Origin: Methanospirillum sp.
Lineage (GTDB): Archaea; Halobacteriota; Methanomicrobia; Methanomicrobiales; Methanospirillaceae
Length of the DNA stretch: 6,010 nucleotides
Direction of reading: 5' to 3'
NCBI GenBank assembly: GCA_028695895.1
Contig: JAQVIE010000085.1
Span: 1-6,010 of the forward strand
Position numbers and translations under genes: made by a program. Within the stretch, counting starts at the first letter, position 1, and the number at the start of each line of letters is the position of its first letter. Below are positions 1 to 6,010 of the stretch, piece after piece. Under the pieces are notes generated by a model. That model did no database searches, was not told where the DNA came from, and worked only from the letters and a program-made list of their open reading frames with translations.

Positions 1-1
1 T

Positions 2-502
2 CTGGCAGGACGGACATCGGTCAGGCAGTATCTTTCTGAACCTGTTCCGGATAAAATCATAGAAGATATCCTTCAGACTACCCGAAAAGCTCCTTCAGCA
101 GGCAATCTTGAATCATGGGATGTAATTGTTGTAACAGATGAAGGAACACGCGAACTTCTTGCTGATGCAGCATTGCAACAGGAGCATGTATCTGCTGCGC
201 CGGTTGTGTTTATCGTCTGTGCCAATTATGTCAGGTCCATGTCCAGGTATGATGAACGGGGTATTCTCTATGCAATGCAGGATGCAACGATTGCAGCAAC
301 ATACCTGATGATGGCCATTCATGCATCAGGCCTTGGATCATGCTGGACAGGAGCATTTGATGATGAGATGGTTCGTGAGATTCTGGGCATTCCCGGACAT
401 ATACGACCAGTAACACTTCTAACCGCAGGATATATAAGTGAAGTAATACCATCTCCCCGGCGGATGAAGACCAGTGAACATGTTCATTACGGATATTGGT
501 AA
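2..502 (+). CDS. Nitroreductase-family flavoprotein, 5'-truncated by window edge
   Basis: The frame is open from the first bases of the window to the TAA at 500-502, giving 166 visible residues with no start codon, so the gene begins just upstream. Seen: near the visible N-terminus is RTSVRQY, the family's Arg-Ser-x-Arg FMN-phosphate contact. About 20 residues later comes APSAGNLESW, matching the usual APSAxNxQPW. Further on are the helix YAMQDATIAATYLMMAIHA, then GLGSCWTGAF and a C-terminal PVTLLTAGY strand. Members are homodimeric, FMN-binding NAD(P)H-dependent oxidoreductases in the cytoplasm. The substrate cannot be predicted from sequence, and archaeal members are mostly uncharacterised. 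The visible length implies only about 5-10 residues are missing, because the RxSxR motif normally lies near the N-terminus. An ATG at 173 is internal and should not be taken as the start, since it would remove the FMN-binding motifs. The gene is followed closely by the UPF0212 gene and is probably co-transcribed with it. Confidence 0.9.
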   Translation: MAGRTSVRQYLSEPVPDKIIEDILQTTRKAPSAGNLESWDVIVVTDEGTRELLADAALQQEHVSAAPVVFIVCANYVRSMSRYDERGILYAMQDATIAATYLMMAIHASGLGSCWTGAFDDEMVREILGIPGHIRPVTLLTAGYISEVIPSPRRMKTSEHVHYGYW

Positions 503-523
503 ACAATAAAAAAGGAATAATAA

Positions 524-862
524 ATGCCTGATTATCTTGTAGTATTAGAGTCAGCCTGGACTATTCGTGATGCTGATTCGGTTGATGACGCAATTAGTAT
601 CGCTATTAGTGAAGCAGGAAAAAGGCTGAACCCGACTGCTAAATTTGTTGAAGTTGAAGCGGGAATTCTTTCATGTCCGTACTGTGAGGAAGAACTCCCA
701 TGCACCCTGATTGTTGCCAGAACTGCCCTTGTTGGAATAAAAATGGAGATGAAAGTATACAAGGCAGATTCTGAAGAGCATGCAAGGAGAATTGCACTTT
801 CAACTATTGGAAAGGCCCTAAGAGACATACCACTTGAGGTCATCGAGGTTGAAGAGTTGTGA
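524..862 (+). CDS. UPF0212 / DUF555 family protein (112 aa), function unknown
   Basis: This complete small protein is recognised as the archaeal UPF0212 (DUF555) family by its overall pattern. It has an N-terminal strand ([11 protein letters not shown]), a helix of mixed charge, a central CPYC motif (C51, C54) with a third cysteine at C60, then [23 protein letters not shown]. The conserved tail is [17 protein letters not shown]. The family is widespread in Euryarchaeota and has no assigned biochemical role. The CxxC-x5-C arrangement could hold a metal or act in redox chemistry, which is inference only. The ATG at 524 is supported by an AGGA motif at 513-516, seven bases upstream. The length matches the family's usual size of roughly 110-120 residues. 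It sits 21 bases after the nitroreductase stop, and its own TGA overlaps the next gene's GTG, so translation of the two is probably coupled. Confidence 0.93.
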   Translation: MPDYLVVLESAWTIRDADSVDDAISIAISEAGKRLNPTAKFVEVEAGILSCPYCEEELPCTLIVARTALVGIKMEMKVYKADSEEHARRIALSTIGKALRDIPLEVIEVEEL

Positions 863-1758
863 TAAGTGTTGTCGGCCATACTGCTGTTGATCATATCTGC
901 AGGGTGTCCCATCTTCCAGGCCCTAATGCATCGGCATCAATCCTGGAGCGAACAATAGCATTTGGAGGGGGGGCAGCGAACATTGCCGTTGGAATTGCAT
1001 TGCTTGGAGGAAAGGTATCCCTGATAAGTGCAGTTGGTGGCGATTTTGCCGGCAGTGCATATGATTCCAGGATGAAAGAACTTGATATTGACCAGAGGTT
1101 CTTTGTTGCATCTGAAAAACATACGGCACCTGCTTTTATGTTCACCGGACCTGAAGGTGACCAGATAACTTATTTTGAGTGGGGTGCGTCGTGCCTTTTT
1201 GAAACTGAAAAGGCTCCGTCACTTCCTTTTGTTCACATGGCAACAGCGGATCCCGGATTTAATGTCCAGGTGGCAAAGCAGGCAGGGTTTGCATCATTTG
1301 ATCCAGGTCAGGATCTTCACCGGTATACAGCAGAACATCTGAAGGTTATTTTGGATTCAATTGATCTGCTCATTGCAAATCATCATGAATATGCAGGTAT
1401 GTGTACAACCCTGGGAATAACACAGAAAGAACTTGTTTCTCGTGTCCCGATGGCAATTGAGACCAGGGGTGGAGAAGGTGCTTTTCTTTATGAGAAAGGA
1501 GAAGAAAATTTCATATCTCCTGTTAAAGTTCCATGTGTGGACCCGACCGGTGCTGGTGATGCTTTCAGGGCAGGATTTCTGACTGCTTATGCTGCAGGTT
1601 ATTCTTCCGAAGATGCATGCCGGATTGGAGCAGTCACAGCATCATTTGTTGTAGAGACATGCGGGTGCCAGACCGGTCTTCCTGACTGGCAGACAATGGT
1701 CAGACGGTACGAAGAAAAATTTGGTTTATTCCCTTCTCATGGCCCTGGGCGGGCATAA
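859..1758 (+). CDS. PfkB/ribokinase-family carbohydrate or nucleoside kinase (299 aa)
   Basis: This is a cytoplasmic ATP-dependent kinase of the ribokinase/PfkB superfamily. Seen: an N-terminal strand ending in substrate-contacting D11 ([10 protein letters not shown]), the family GGxxxN signature as GGGAAN at 36-41, FDPGQDL at 147-153, an NHHE motif at 174-177, TRGGEGAF at 202-209, and the C-terminal signature [13 protein letters not shown] at 228-240. In that signature GAGD (231-234) forms the anion hole and D234 is the expected catalytic base. All key residues are present and the length is normal, so the enzyme should be active. The phosphate acceptor is unclear. Archaeal relatives include the Methanocaldococcus nucleoside kinase MJ0406 as well as sugar kinases, and sequence alone does not decide between them. 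The start is a GTG overlapping the upstream TGA by four bases (GTGA). It is supported by GAGGT at 845-849, nine bases upstream, and by the match of the first residues to the family's opening strand. Confidence 0.92.
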   Translation: MISVVGHTAVDHICRVSHLPGPNASASILERTIAFGGGAANIAVGIALLGGKVSLISAVGGDFAGSAYDSRMKELDIDQRFFVASEKHTAPAFMFTGPEGDQITYFEWGASCLFETEKAPSLPFVHMATADPGFNVQVAKQAGFASFDPGQDLHRYTAEHLKVILDSIDLLIANHHEYAGMCTTLGITQKELVSRVPMAIETRGGEGAFLYEKGEENFISPVKVPCVDPTGAGDAFRAGFLTAYAAGYSSEDACRIGAVTASFVVETCGCQTGLPDWQTMVRRYEEKFGLFPSHGPGRA

Positions 1759-1775
1759 AAAACAGGTAAGCCGGA

Positions 1776-3521
1776 ATGGAAAAAACCGTACCTGGAAATG
1801 CCGTCAGAATAGAGAAAATGTCCAGGTACATTTTTAAAGCACCACGCTGGCCGGCATCACTTGGCATTCTGATTATCCTCGGGCTCCTTCTTGAAATTTT
1901 ATCAAGAAGACTTGATCCATCTTATGAGTGGTTTGGCATCCTGGGGTTTATAGTCCCTGGTTTAATTGCATTCCTGCTCACACGCCCGCTGGTAGTGATG
2001 TTAAACCGTCAGATGACCTGGAACAGGGCAGCCCTGCTGGCGGTCACATGTACACTTTTTTCATGTCTGATTACCCTCATCGGACTGATAATACTAAAGG
2101 ATCTGCTAATTTTGTGTTATTCCATATCCCTGGGATTTATCTTCGGACTTCGTCTCCTGGTCCTGGTTTCGATTGCAGATTACCGGACGTCACGGATGAT
2201 ATTGCCTGCATCTGTCCAGAGTGTAACCGGATGGCTGTGTGTTCTGCTCATCCTGCCTGATCCCTTCCCGGTTCTTGTCCCTGTCCTGATGATCCTGTTT
2301 GGTGCAGGTTTTTCAATTCTTATCTGGCTTATTGACCGGCCATTATACCGGGCATATCATATTCGTGGACTGAAATTTCTCAACGCATTCATAGCCCATC
2401 TGACAGACGGGGACAAAGGAATGGAAGACTTTTTCAGGGACATAGGGCAGGAGGCATGGGTTCCCCAGGTCAGTATATTCTTCAGGCGTGAAGGAAAAAA
2501 TGACCTTATTCTCACCATTCCAAATCTGCATCCAGGGCCAATGGGCGAGATTGGAGGTGGAAATCTCCCTTCAATTCTTCGAAGCCGGTTTGACGAGGAG
2601 ATGATGGTAGCTCATGGATGTGCTACACATGATTACAATCTTGTCTCTGAAGGAGAGATAGAAAAAATTGTTGATGCCATTAATGAGACAAGGCCGTCAT
2701 TGCAATGGCATGATAATGCAGGAAAACCTGTACGGATAAAATCCGGTACAGTATCACTTCTCTGTCAGCGGATTGGAGACGTCCTTCTTATGGTAAGTAC
2801 CAGGTCTCCTGATAAGACAGAGGACATCGATTTTGGAATCGGTCATGCAATTATTTGTGAAGGTCATAAAATTACCCCGCATATAGGATTTATTGATGCC
2901 CATAACTGCATTGGTGATGAGATTGATGTTATTCTTCCAGGGACAAGAACAGCACATGAGTACTTTACCGCAGCTTTTCAGGCGATGGACAGGTGGTATG
3001 ATGAACCATCTTATCCCCTGAAAGCAGGGTACGCACATCTTCCCCTGCCTTATACAAGAGAGGAGGGAATAGGAGATATCGGGCTTCAGATCCTGGTAAC
3101 AGAAACCGGAGGAATGACTGCTGCCTATATTTTAATTGATGGAAATAACATGGCACAGGGCGTAAGGGAGTATATCAGGGATGAAGTCTGTGCACTGGTG
3201 GATGAAGCAGAGATTATGACCACAGACACGCATGTGGTAAATACAATCAGCGGAAAAAACCCGGTTGGCCTTCGGATATCTCCTGATGAGCTTGTGACCC
3301 ATGTTCTTGACGGGGTTGAGCAGGCGCTGTCAGACTGCTCTGATGCAAAAGCTGCAGGAAGCTCAGCAACCTGTAATGGTGTATTCATCTTTGGATCTGA
3401 TTCAATTGCCCAGCTTGCAAGTATTGTAAATACTATTCTTGTCTACGTGGTCCCCATAAGTGCAGGGATGCTGTTTTTAGCAATTGTATTATCAGTTATT
3501 GCATACATGCTTATAACCTGA
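1776..3521 (+). CDS. DUF2070 family integral membrane protein (581 aa), function unknown
   Basis: I recognise this as the archaeal DUF2070 family. About six hydrophobic segments are visible in the N-terminal third (roughly 26-43, 53-76, 84-107, 109-133, 145-161, 164-187). A soluble region follows at about 190-545, with a single membrane segment at 550-580. Loops after segments 2, 4 and 6 are rich in Arg/Lys, so by the positive-inside rule the soluble region should face the cytoplasm. That region holds LHPGPMGEIGGGNLP (251-265), HGCATHDYN (280-288), GFIDAHN (371-377), EEGIGDIG (429-436) and DTHVVNTISGKNPVG (484-498). These clusters of His, Asp, Asn and Gly suggest a catalytic or metal-binding site, but no activity is established. 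The ATG at 1776 is supported by AGGT at 1764-1767, eight bases upstream. M15 is a possible alternative with a weaker site. It lies 17 bases after the kinase gene and is probably the last gene of that cluster. Confidence 0.9.
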   Translation: MEKTVPGNAVRIEKMSRYIFKAPRWPASLGILIILGLLLEILSRRLDPSYEWFGILGFIVPGLIAFLLTRPLVVMLNRQMTWNRAALLAVTCTLFSCLITLIGLIILKDLLILCYSISLGFIFGLRLLVLVSIADYRTSRMILPASVQSVTGWLCVLLILPDPFPVLVPVLMILFGAGFSILIWLIDRPLYRAYHIRGLKFLNAFIAHLTDGDKGMEDFFRDIGQEAWVPQVSIFFRREGKNDLILTIPNLHPGPMGEIGGGNLPSILRSRFDEEMMVAHGCATHDYNLVSEGEIEKIVDAINETRPSLQWHDNAGKPVRIKSGTVSLLCQRIGDVLLMVSTRSPDKTEDIDFGIGHAIICEGHKITPHIGFIDAHNCIGDEIDVILPGTRTAHEYFTAAFQAMDRWYDEPSYPLKAGYAHLPLPYTREEGIGDIGLQILVTETGGMTAAYILIDGNNMAQGVREYIRDEVCALVDEAEIMTTDTHVVNTISGKNPVGLRISPDELVTHVLDGVEQALSDCSDAKAAGSSATCNGVFIFGSDSIAQLASIVNTILVYVVPISAGMLFLAIVLSVIAYMLIT

Positions 3522-3547
3522 TAAACCGGAGATATGAAAGAACTCAA

Positions 3548-3555
3548 TTTATAAA
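3548..3555 (+). promoter_or_regulatory. Candidate archaeal TATA box for the FNT gene
   Basis: TTTATAAA lies in the 64-base gap after the DUF2070 gene, within a strongly A/T stretch. It fits the archaeal box A core. Archaeal transcription usually starts about 25 bases downstream, which would place the start near 3576-3580. The mRNA leader would then be very short and would cut into the Shine-Dalgarno motif. Either the true start lies slightly upstream of that estimate, or the gene is also read from the upstream cluster. No clear U-tract terminator separates the two. Confidence 0.45.
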
Positions 3556-3574
3556 AAAATAAAAATCCATATCC

Positions 3575-3580
3575 AGGAGG
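3575..3580 (+). promoter_or_regulatory. Strong Shine-Dalgarno site of the FNT gene
   Basis: AGGAGG, followed by AGAAT, lies five bases before the ATG at 3586. It is the best ribosome-binding match in the window and fixes the start of the transporter. It also suggests efficient translation, as expected for a catabolic uptake channel. Confidence 0.8.
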
Positions 3581-3585
3581 AGAAT

Positions 3586-4446
3586 ATGACATATCACACC
3601 CCGTCTGAAATCATTGTAAAAGGAATTGAATCCGGAAAATACCGGATGTCATTACCCGGATGGAATATTCTGATAAGTGGGTGGATGGCAGGTGCATATA
3701 TTGCCATGGGTGCATCCCTGATGATCATCGTTTCAACCGGTGTTGCATCCGCCCTTGGAGCAGGAATTGCTCAGCTCCTTTCAGGATTTGTTTTTCCACT
3801 CGGACTTATCCTGGTTGTCCTGACAGGGGCTGAGCTCTTTACCGGAGATGCGATGCTGGCACCATTTACTGCCTTTTCCAGCCATTGCAACTGGAATGCA
3901 GTCTTCAGATTATGGATCCTGTCATATATCGGAAATGTAATCGGAGCTGTCTTTTTTGCATGCCTTTTAACCTTCGGAGTTCTCCTCCAGCCAGGCCATG
4001 ATGGGATGACCGCCAGCACCTTTGCTGTTACCATGGTTACTTTTGCTTCAGAACGTTGCAGTTATCAGGGAATAAATGGAGCCTGGGTATGTTTTATCAA
4101 AGCCGTTGCCGCAGGATGGCTTATAAATCTTGCAGTTCTTTTAGGAATATGTGCAGATGATGCAGTTGGAAAAATTGCAGGAATATGGTTCCCTTCGATG
4201 GCACTTGCATCAACAGGTTTTGAGCATTCCATAACCAATGCCGCACTTGTTCCTGCAGGTCTGCTTTGTGCTCCTTATCTTACATTCCTGCAGGTTGCAC
4301 AGGTCGGCCCGCTTGCAGGAAATCTTGGCTGGAGTACTTTTCTGATGAATAATCTGATTCCGGCAACAGCTGGTAACCTTTTTGGTGGCCTGGTATTCTC
4401 AGGTTTTTTCCTGTGGATTGTTTTTAAAAAGGAGATTATTCGATAG
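3586..4446 (+). CDS. fdhC: Formate/nitrite transporter (FNT) family channel, probable formate channel FdhC
   Basis: This 286-residue protein belongs to the FNT family of pentameric anion channels, each subunit having six membrane helices. Seen: GWMAGAYIAMG at 32-42 in the first helix, LTGAELFTGD at 79-88 forming the broken second helix and loop, and GNVIGA at 116-121. Helix 4 carries FIKAVAAGWLINLAV (170-184). GFEHSITNA at 211-219 contains the central pore histidine H214, and IPATAGNLFGG occupies 258-268. In characterised FNT proteins the pore His and the Thr of the loop (here probably T86) gate and protonate the substrate anion. Both are present, so the channel should be functional. In a methanogen, formate is the most likely substrate. 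Nitrite or hydrosulfide channels belong to the same family, so the substrate is an inference. No formate dehydrogenase gene is visible in the window. The gene ends one base before the convergent herA stop. Confidence 0.92.
   Translation: MTYHTPSEIIVKGIESGKYRMSLPGWNILISGWMAGAYIAMGASLMIIVSTGVASALGAGIAQLLSGFVFPLGLILVVLTGAELFTGDAMLAPFTAFSSHCNWNAVFRLWILSYIGNVIGAVFFACLLTFGVLLQPGHDGMTASTFAVTMVTFASERCSYQGINGAWVCFIKAVAAGWLINLAVLLGICADDAVGKIAGIWFPSMALASTGFEHSITNAALVPAGLLCAPYLTFLQVAQVGPLAGNLGWSTFLMNNLIPATAGNLFGGLVFSGFFLWIVFKKEIIR
4426..4430 (-). terminator. Possible U-tract terminator for herA, inside the FNT 3' end
   Basis: Read on the minus strand, a run of five T lies about 17 bases beyond the herA stop codon, at the centre of the self-complementary TTTTTAAAAA at 4421-4430. 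Archaeal RNA polymerase terminates at short U-rich tracts, so this could end herA transcripts within the opposing FNT gene. The tract is short and no stem precedes it, so confidence is low. Confidence 0.3.
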
Positions 4447-4447
4447 T

Positions 4448-5935
4448 TCAGGATGCAGATTCCCAAAGTTCATCCAGGTAATCTTCAAAATAATGGATAT
4501 GACAACTTACCGGAAATGGTATTCCAACTGTTGAAATAACGGCATCTCCCATGTCAAGAGTCTGAATCTCAGTGTCTAAAACCCTGAGATCATGCTTGGC
4601 TGATGATGCAATTGTCTCACGATCATGGCGATCAGCCAGCCCCATAACGAAAAATGTATTCATCTGGGCAAGAACCCGCTGATCAATATTTTTCGGCTGC
4701 TGGGTTATGACACCAAGACCAACACCGAATTTTCTACCTTCCATGGCAATTTCACGAAATATTCCGGTTTTTTCTGAGCGCTGGGAAAGAACACGTTGTG
4801 CTTCTTCAATAGAGATAAGAGTCCTGCCATTGGTTACTGCAGATCCTTCTTCAATGAACCGTCTTTGCCTTTCCCGGAATATTGCCCTGGATATTGCAGA
4901 GAGGACAAAAAGTTCAGCAGCATCACTCATTCCAGGTATATCTATCAGAACGACCTTGTTTTCATCAAGAGCTGCAAGTATTTCAGGCAGTGAAGAGGAA
5001 GAAGAATCAACAAAAAGCGCTGTCAAATCCAGCAGGGTTCTAATCTGCCTCTGGACAAGACGAAGTGCATCTGATGGAGCGCTTCTTACACGCTGGGCAA
5101 TGTCCTGATGATTCCCGATATATGCCGTTGTCCGAAGGTGTGATGGCAGTGACTCAACATCCTCGTTAATGAAAAAATCGATTACATCATTTGTTGAGAA
5201 GGGAACCAGGAGGTTAACCACTTCATATTGTGCAGGAGTCAGGTCAAATACCAGTCCAAGGTCAGCAATGGAGAGATCTTTGTGTCCTATCTGCAAGTGT
5301 TTCATACCATATTCCAGGGCAGTATCATCATTTCGAATGGTAAATACGCAAAGACCGTCCTGGGCTTTTGGATGGTGTACAAGGCCGCGTGAATTAGGAT
5401 CGCCTGGCTGGCCTGTTGCATATTCTCCATGAGGATCAGTGAGAAGTATCCCGGCAGTCCGTGTTATGATTGCTGATGCGCAGAAAACCTTCATAAGATT
5501 ACTCTTTCCCATTCCGGTAGTTGCAAAAACTCCAAAATGCTGGTTTAATACTGATGACGGGATCCCGACAGGAAGATCTACTATTTTCTGGTTTCCGCTC
5601 ATCATGAAACCAATCTCAAGTTCTCCAATGAAATCACGGAGAAGAATATTTTCCCCGGCATCAAGCGGCCTTACCGGAGAATTTAATGGTGGGATGGTTC
5701 GTGGTTTTCGAAATGTCCTGTCCTGACCAACACATCCAATTGGAAGGCCTGTTACAAGCACTCCTCCGGTTTTATGGTCATGAATCATTCCGGTTACTCG
5801 TGTGAAGTACCGGGTTTTTGTTCCTTTATCTATGATAACAGCAAGTTCGCCTACTGAAATTAACTCTCCTGGAGGTATAATCCACGTATAGGCAAGCACA
5901 TCTGTTCCGGTCAGAAGATGAAACCTTTTATCCAT
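4448..5935 (-). CDS. herA: HerA/DUF87 family hexameric DNA-translocating ATPase
   Basis: This 495-residue protein has the layout of archaeal HerA. An N-terminal beta-barrel-like (HAS) region lies at about 15-115, followed by a RecA-like FtsK/HerA ATPase core with a helical insertion. Seen: Walker A TTGMGKSN at 139-146 with K144 and S145, the family's DPHGEY at 167-172, and Walker B LISIEEAQ at 373-380 with catalytic E377/E378. EGRKFGVGLGVITQQP (399-414) matches the conserved core and sensor region, and MNTFFVMGLADRHD (425-438) follows. Many relatives have EEAH where this protein has EEAQ. HerA forms a hexameric ring that pumps DNA and works with the NurA nuclease and Mre11-Rad50 to resect double-strand breaks. 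Related DUF87 ATPases also occur in other systems, so the exact role is inferred. No Shine-Dalgarno motif precedes the ATG at 5933-5935, which suggests a leaderless or very short leader. Partner genes are not in the window. Confidence 0.88.
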   Translation of the reverse strand: MDKRFHLLTGTDVLAYTWIIPPGELISVGELAVIIDKGTKTRYFTRVTGMIHDHKTGGVLVTGLPIGCVGQDRTFRKPRTIPPLNSPVRPLDAGENILLRDFIGELEIGFMMSGNQKIVDLPVGIPSSVLNQHFGVFATTGMGKSNLMKVFCASAIITRTAGILLTDPHGEYATGQPGDPNSRGLVHHPKAQDGLCVFTIRNDDTALEYGMKHLQIGHKDLSIADLGLVFDLTPAQYEVVNLLVPFSTNDVIDFFINEDVESLPSHLRTTAYIGNHQDIAQRVRSAPSDALRLVQRQIRTLLDLTALFVDSSSSSLPEILAALDENKVVLIDIPGMSDAAELFVLSAISRAIFRERQRRFIEEGSAVTNGRTLISIEEAQRVLSQRSEKTGIFREIAMEGRKFGVGLGVITQQPKNIDQRVLAQMNTFFVMGLADRHDRETIASSAKHDLRVLDTEIQTLDMGDAVISTVGIPFPVSCHIHYFEDYLDELWESAS

Positions 5936-6010
5936 AGTCTGAAAAGATATTCGTTAGTAAGATGATAAGGGTAAGTCAGGAAAGAGAACGAAGGATACTT
6001 GAACTGTGAA
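5936..6010. other. Upstream region of herA, no gene seen
   Basis: These last 75 bases show no convincing coding region. On the minus strand a weak TATA-like stretch (CTTATCAT, about 5963-5970) lies roughly 30 bases before the herA ATG. That would fit a nearly leaderless transcript and agrees with the absent ribosome-binding site. On the plus strand an ATG at 5962 opens only 15 codons before a TGA at 6007-6009. A neighbouring gene could begin just past the window edge. Confidence 0.4.

Noticed and set aside
173..502. Nitroreductase start at the ATG at 173
   Set aside because: The same frame is open back to the window edge and encodes the FMN-binding RxSxR and APSAGN motifs upstream, so the ATG is internal.
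532..912. 126-codon minus-strand open frame over the UPF0212 gene
   Set aside because: It is antisense to a recognised family protein, its translation is Ser/Ala/Ile rich with no family pattern, and it runs across the boundary of two real genes.
1928..2260. 110-codon plus-strand frame inside the DUF2070 gene
   Set aside because: It overlaps the membrane segments of a convincing gene in another frame. The product has no coherent domain and no supporting start signal.
4404..4425. T-runs at 4404-4409 and 4421-4425 as an FNT terminator
   Set aside because: Both lie before the FNT stop codon, and terminating there would remove the end of the coding sequence. No stem structure was found.
4707..5108. 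133-codon plus-strand open frame opposite herA
   Set aside because: It lies wholly antisense to a protein with clear Walker motifs. Its translation has low-complexity Ser/Arg composition with no recognisable motif, and no ribosome-binding site was seen.
5962..6009. 15-codon plus-strand frame starting at ATG 5962
   Set aside because: It is too short to support, has no clear ribosome-binding site, and could be chance in the herA upstream region.
1..6010. Mobile element, CRISPR array, toxin-antitoxin or defence island
   Set aside because: I saw no repeated spacer pattern, transposase or integrase motif, tRNA or terminal repeats. HerA-like ATPases occur in some defence systems, but there is no nuclease or Sir2-type partner here.

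Overview
The window reads as chromosomal DNA of a methanogenic archaeon, most likely in the Methanomicrobiales and possibly close to Methanospirillum. The evidence is the gene content: a UPF0212/DUF555 protein, a DUF2070 membrane protein, an FdhC-type formate channel and a HerA-type hexameric ATPase, all typical of Euryarchaeota. Archaeal-style Shine-Dalgarno motifs, a TATA-like element and a moderate base composition by eye also fit. The genus is an inference from memory of the families, not a database match.

Positions 1-3521 hold a compact plus-strand cluster. It starts with the 3' part of a nitroreductase-family flavoprotein gene that is open at the window's left edge. After 21 bases comes the small UPF0212 gene. 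Its stop overlaps the GTG start of a PfkB/ribokinase-family sugar or nucleoside kinase by four bases. After a further 17 bases comes a long DUF2070 membrane protein gene. The spacing suggests one transcription unit, but the four products have no obvious shared pathway.

Positions 3522-3585 are the only sizeable gap between plus-strand genes. The gap contains a TATA-like box and a strong Shine-Dalgarno sequence serving a formate/nitrite transporter (FNT) family gene at 3586-4446, probably fdhC-like. In hydrogen/formate-using methanogens such a channel feeds formate to formate dehydrogenase, but no dehydrogenase gene lies in this window.

Positions 4448-5935 on the minus strand encode a complete HerA/DUF87 ATPase, convergent with the FNT gene and separated from it by one base. 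HerA normally acts with the NurA nuclease and Mre11-Rad50 in DNA end resection. None of these partners is visible here, and upstream of herA only 75 bases remain, with no convincing gene.

I found no insertion sequence, CRISPR array, RNA gene or prophage signature. The window looks like an ordinary core region. Its most interesting unknown is the DUF2070 protein, whose soluble domain carries several His/Asp/Asn motifs that look like an uncharacterised active site.
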